NCBI GenBank assembly: GCA_016710525.1
Contig: JADJVQ010000016.1
Coordinates: 1 to 64,000 of the forward strand
Length of the DNA: 64,000 nt
Source of the DNA: Burkholderiaceae bacterium
Lineage (GTDB): Bacteria; Pseudomonadota; Gammaproteobacteria; Burkholderiales; Burkholderiaceae_E
Direction of reading: 5' to 3'
Positions 62,266 to 64,000 of this stretch are shown here, one piece after another (positions within the stretch are counted from its first letter, which is position 1; each line of letters opens with the position of its first letter). The notes beneath the pieces were generated by a model that searched no databases, was not told where the DNA came from, and worked only from the letters and a program-made list of their open reading frames with translations. A program made the translations under genes and the position numbers.

Positions 62266-63255
62266 TCAGGGCGAGCGCAGGCCCAGCATCCAGATCACGA
62301 ACGACACGCTGACCAGCGACAGGAAAGTCCCGACCAGGATCGCGGCACTGATGTCGCGGGCATCGACCCGGTAACGCTCGGCGATGATGAACGTGTTGCT
62401 GGCCGCCGGCAGGCTGGCTGCCAGCACGCCGATGGCGGCCGCATGATGGTCGACACCGAGCACGCCATACAGCAGCAGCGCTGCCAGCGCCGGGTGCGCG
62501 ACCAGCTTGAGCAGCATCAGGCCCGTCACGGTCCGATCGACTACGATGCGCCGATCGCCCAGCGAGGCGCCGATGGCGAACAGCGCGCACGGCCCAGCGG
62601 CGGCGCCCAGGATACGGCTGAAGTTGTCGAGCACGCCCGGCAGCGGCTGCGCCCAGAGGGACCACAGCAGGCCGAGCGCGATCGCCACGACCAGCGGACT
62701 GCGGGCCAGCCCGAGCGCGACAGTTTTCGTGACCGGTACGCGGCGCTCGCCGCGGACCGCCGGCCGGCCGCGGCGCCGGTCCAGTTCGAGCAGCGCGATG
62801 CCCAGCGTGATGACCAGGAAGATGTCGCAGATCATGGCCAGGATCAGTGTGGGCAGATAGTCTCGGCCCAGTTCGAGAACCAGTGGAATGCCCAGATAAC
62901 CGATGTTGCCGTGAGCGGTATTCAGACCGAAGGCGGTGGCCTGGGAGCCAGCCGCGGCGCGGGCCTGCGGATCGTCGTCGCGCCAGCCGGTGCGCGGGGG
63001 CAGGGCGGCGCTGCGGGTGAACAGGAACACCGCCACCGTGGCAAGGGCATAGCCGAGCGCGAAGCGCCCATCGCTGAAACTGGCCGGCTTCTGGGTGGCG
63101 ACGACCCGGAACAGCATCGCGGGCAGTGCGAAGAAGAACACGAAGGCGTTGATGCCCTGGACGGCCCGGGCGGGCAGCAGCTGCCAGCGCTGTCCGAAGA
63201 AACCGCAGAATACCAATGCGAATACGGGGAGGGTGACTTCGAGTACGCGCAACAT
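62266..63255 (-). CDS. AEC-family (auxin efflux carrier-like) transporter
   Basis: A 329-residue inner-membrane protein with about ten hydrophobic helices in two halves. Family segments: LEVTLPVFALVFCGFFGQRW at the N-terminus, NIGYLGIPLVLELG in the middle and ASLPAASNTFIIAERYRVDA in the C-terminal half. AEC proteins export or import organic acids such as malate or malonate; the substrate here is unknown. The ATG at 63255 (MLRVLEVTLP) is chosen over an open frame reaching 63510 that covers the divergent gene. Confidence 0.9.
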   Translation of the reverse strand: MLRVLEVTLPVFALVFCGFFGQRWQLLPARAVQGINAFVFFFALPAMLFRVVATQKPASFSDGRFALGYALATVAVFLFTRSAALPPRTGWRDDDPQARAAAGSQATAFGLNTAHGNIGYLGIPLVLELGRDYLPTLILAMICDIFLVITLGIALLELDRRRGRPAVRGERRVPVTKTVALGLARSPLVVAIALGLLWSLWAQPLPGVLDNFSRILGAAAGPCALFAIGASLGDRRIVVDRTVTGLMLLKLVAHPALAALLLYGVLGVDHHAAAIGVLAASLPAASNTFIIAERYRVDARDISAAILVGTFLSLVSVSFVIWMLGLRSP

Positions 63256-63337
63256 GGGCAGGCCTGGATGCGGCAGTCTAATAGAATGGCGGCCGGGGCG
63301 TTGCGGCGTGGTTCCTCTTTCCAATCGGGTTGACCAC

Positions 63338-64000
63338 ATGAAACCGTGGTCTTTCTTGCGCCGACTTTCCGGCATGCTCGCGCTGGCGCTCGTCTGCGCG
63401 GGCGCTTCGGCCCAGGCGCAAGTGGCGATCGTCCTCAATTCGCGCGATGCCACGGTGTCCCTGGTCGACCAGAAGACCCTGACGGAAGTCGGCCGGGTCG
63501 ATGTCGGCAAGGAGCCTCATCACCTGTACCTCAAGCCCGACGGCAAGAGCCTGATCGTGGCCAACGCGATCAGCAACGACCTGCATTTCCTGGATCCGGT
63601 CAGCGGCCAGGTGCAGCGCCGGGTGCGCAACATCGACGATCCCTACCAGATCGCGTTTTCCCCCGACAACAAGTGGTTCGTGTCGGTCGGGCTGCGGCTG
63701 GACCGGGTCGATCTGTACCGCTACGACGGTGCCGATCTCACGCTGGCGCGCCGCGTGCCCGTGGGCAAGGCGCCCAGCCATGTCTGGTTCTCCGCCGACA
63801 GCCGGTTTGCCTTCGTGACCCTGCAGGACAGCGACGAAATCGGGGCGATCGACCTGTCGACGCAGACGCTCGCCTGGAAGATGAAGGTGGGCCGCCAGCC
63901 CGCCGGCATCGTGGTCACACCGGACGATCGTCACCTGATGGTCGGCATCATGGGCGAGGACTATGTCGAGGTGATCGACTGGCGGGCCCGCAAGAGCGTG
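63338..64000 (+). CDS. Secreted beta-propeller (YVTN-like) protein, 5' part
   Basis: The gene runs off the right edge after 221 codons. A signal peptide (LSGMLALALVCAGASAQA) is followed by repeats of a beta-propeller: VAIVLNSRDATVSLVDQKTL, HLYLKPDGKSLIVANAISND, QIAFSPDNKWFVSVGLRLD and HVWFSADSRFAFVTLQDSD. This is the YVTN/cytochrome-d1-like layout of about 40 residues per blade. It should be periplasmic. The function is unknown. The ATG follows a weak ribosome site (no strong GGAG). Confidence 0.85.
   Translation, partial: MKPWSFLRRLSGMLALALVCAGASAQAQVAIVLNSRDATVSLVDQKTLTEVGRVDVGKEPHHLYLKPDGKSLIVANAISNDLHFLDPVSGQVQRRVRNIDDPYQIAFSPDNKWFVSVGLRLDRVDLYRYDGADLTLARRVPVGKAPSHVWFSADSRFAFVTLQDSDEIGAIDLSTQTLAWKMKVGRQPAGIVVTPDDRHLMVGIMGEDYVEVIDWRARKSV

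Noticed and set aside
1..64000. Mobile element, prophage, toxin-antitoxin, CRISPR or other defence system
   Set aside because: No transposase, integrase, repeat-spacer array, paired small toxin genes or known defence domains were recognised in any frame.

Overview
The window is GC-rich, densely coded chromosomal DNA from a betaproteobacterium, most likely of the order Burkholderiales. Three things point that way: an FlhDC-controlled flagellar regulon, an hrpA/argA/yggX neighbourhood of the kind found in Burkholderia relatives, and a HAAT-type branched-chain transporter next to amidase-signature enzymes. No rRNA, tRNA, CRISPR array, phage or insertion sequence was recognised. The genus cannot be fixed from the sequence alone.

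Left flank (1-10854): the 3' part of hemL, then two amidase-signature hydrolases around a livM-livH-livG-livF-binding-protein transporter. The second amidase heads the transporter genes on the same strand. A small tandem-CDGSH iron-sulfur protein and an N-acyl-D-amino-acid deacylase-like amidohydrolase follow. Together they suggest scavenging of amides or amino-acid derivatives (inference).

Flagellar locus (10880-53946): nearly the whole flagellar system is contiguous. Minus strand: fliLMNOPQR; fliFGHIJK, divergent from fliE; ycgR-fliT-fliS-fliD; and two tandem flagellin genes. Plus strand: flhDC, motAB-cheYZ, then flhB-flhA-flhF-flhG-like-fliA and a soluble chemoreceptor. Then flgA-flgM-flgN (minus) diverge from flgBCDEFGHIJKL (plus), which ends in an EAL-HDOD protein. 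cheA, cheW, cheR, cheB and cheD are not in the window.

The control circuit can partly be read from the DNA. FlhDC-box-like dyads with 11-12 bp spacers lie about 60-105 bp upstream of fliE/fliF, flgA/flgB, flhB and, weakly, fliL. Sigma-28 promoters precede a flagellin gene, flgM and probably motA. Leaders of flhDC and flhB contain unusual overlapping dyads.

Right flank (54072-64000): rpiA, yggX, argA (classical N-acetylglutamate synthase), hrpA, a transmembrane chemoreceptor, an AEC-family carrier and the start of a beta-propeller protein. 

Four otherwise normal genes (fliF, flhF, flgD, hrpA) each carry a one-nucleotide frameshift in or beside a short G/C run. Indel errors in the assembly are the simplest explanation, but real loss of motility cannot be excluded. 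I found no convincing new multi-gene system; the most interesting signals are regulatory.
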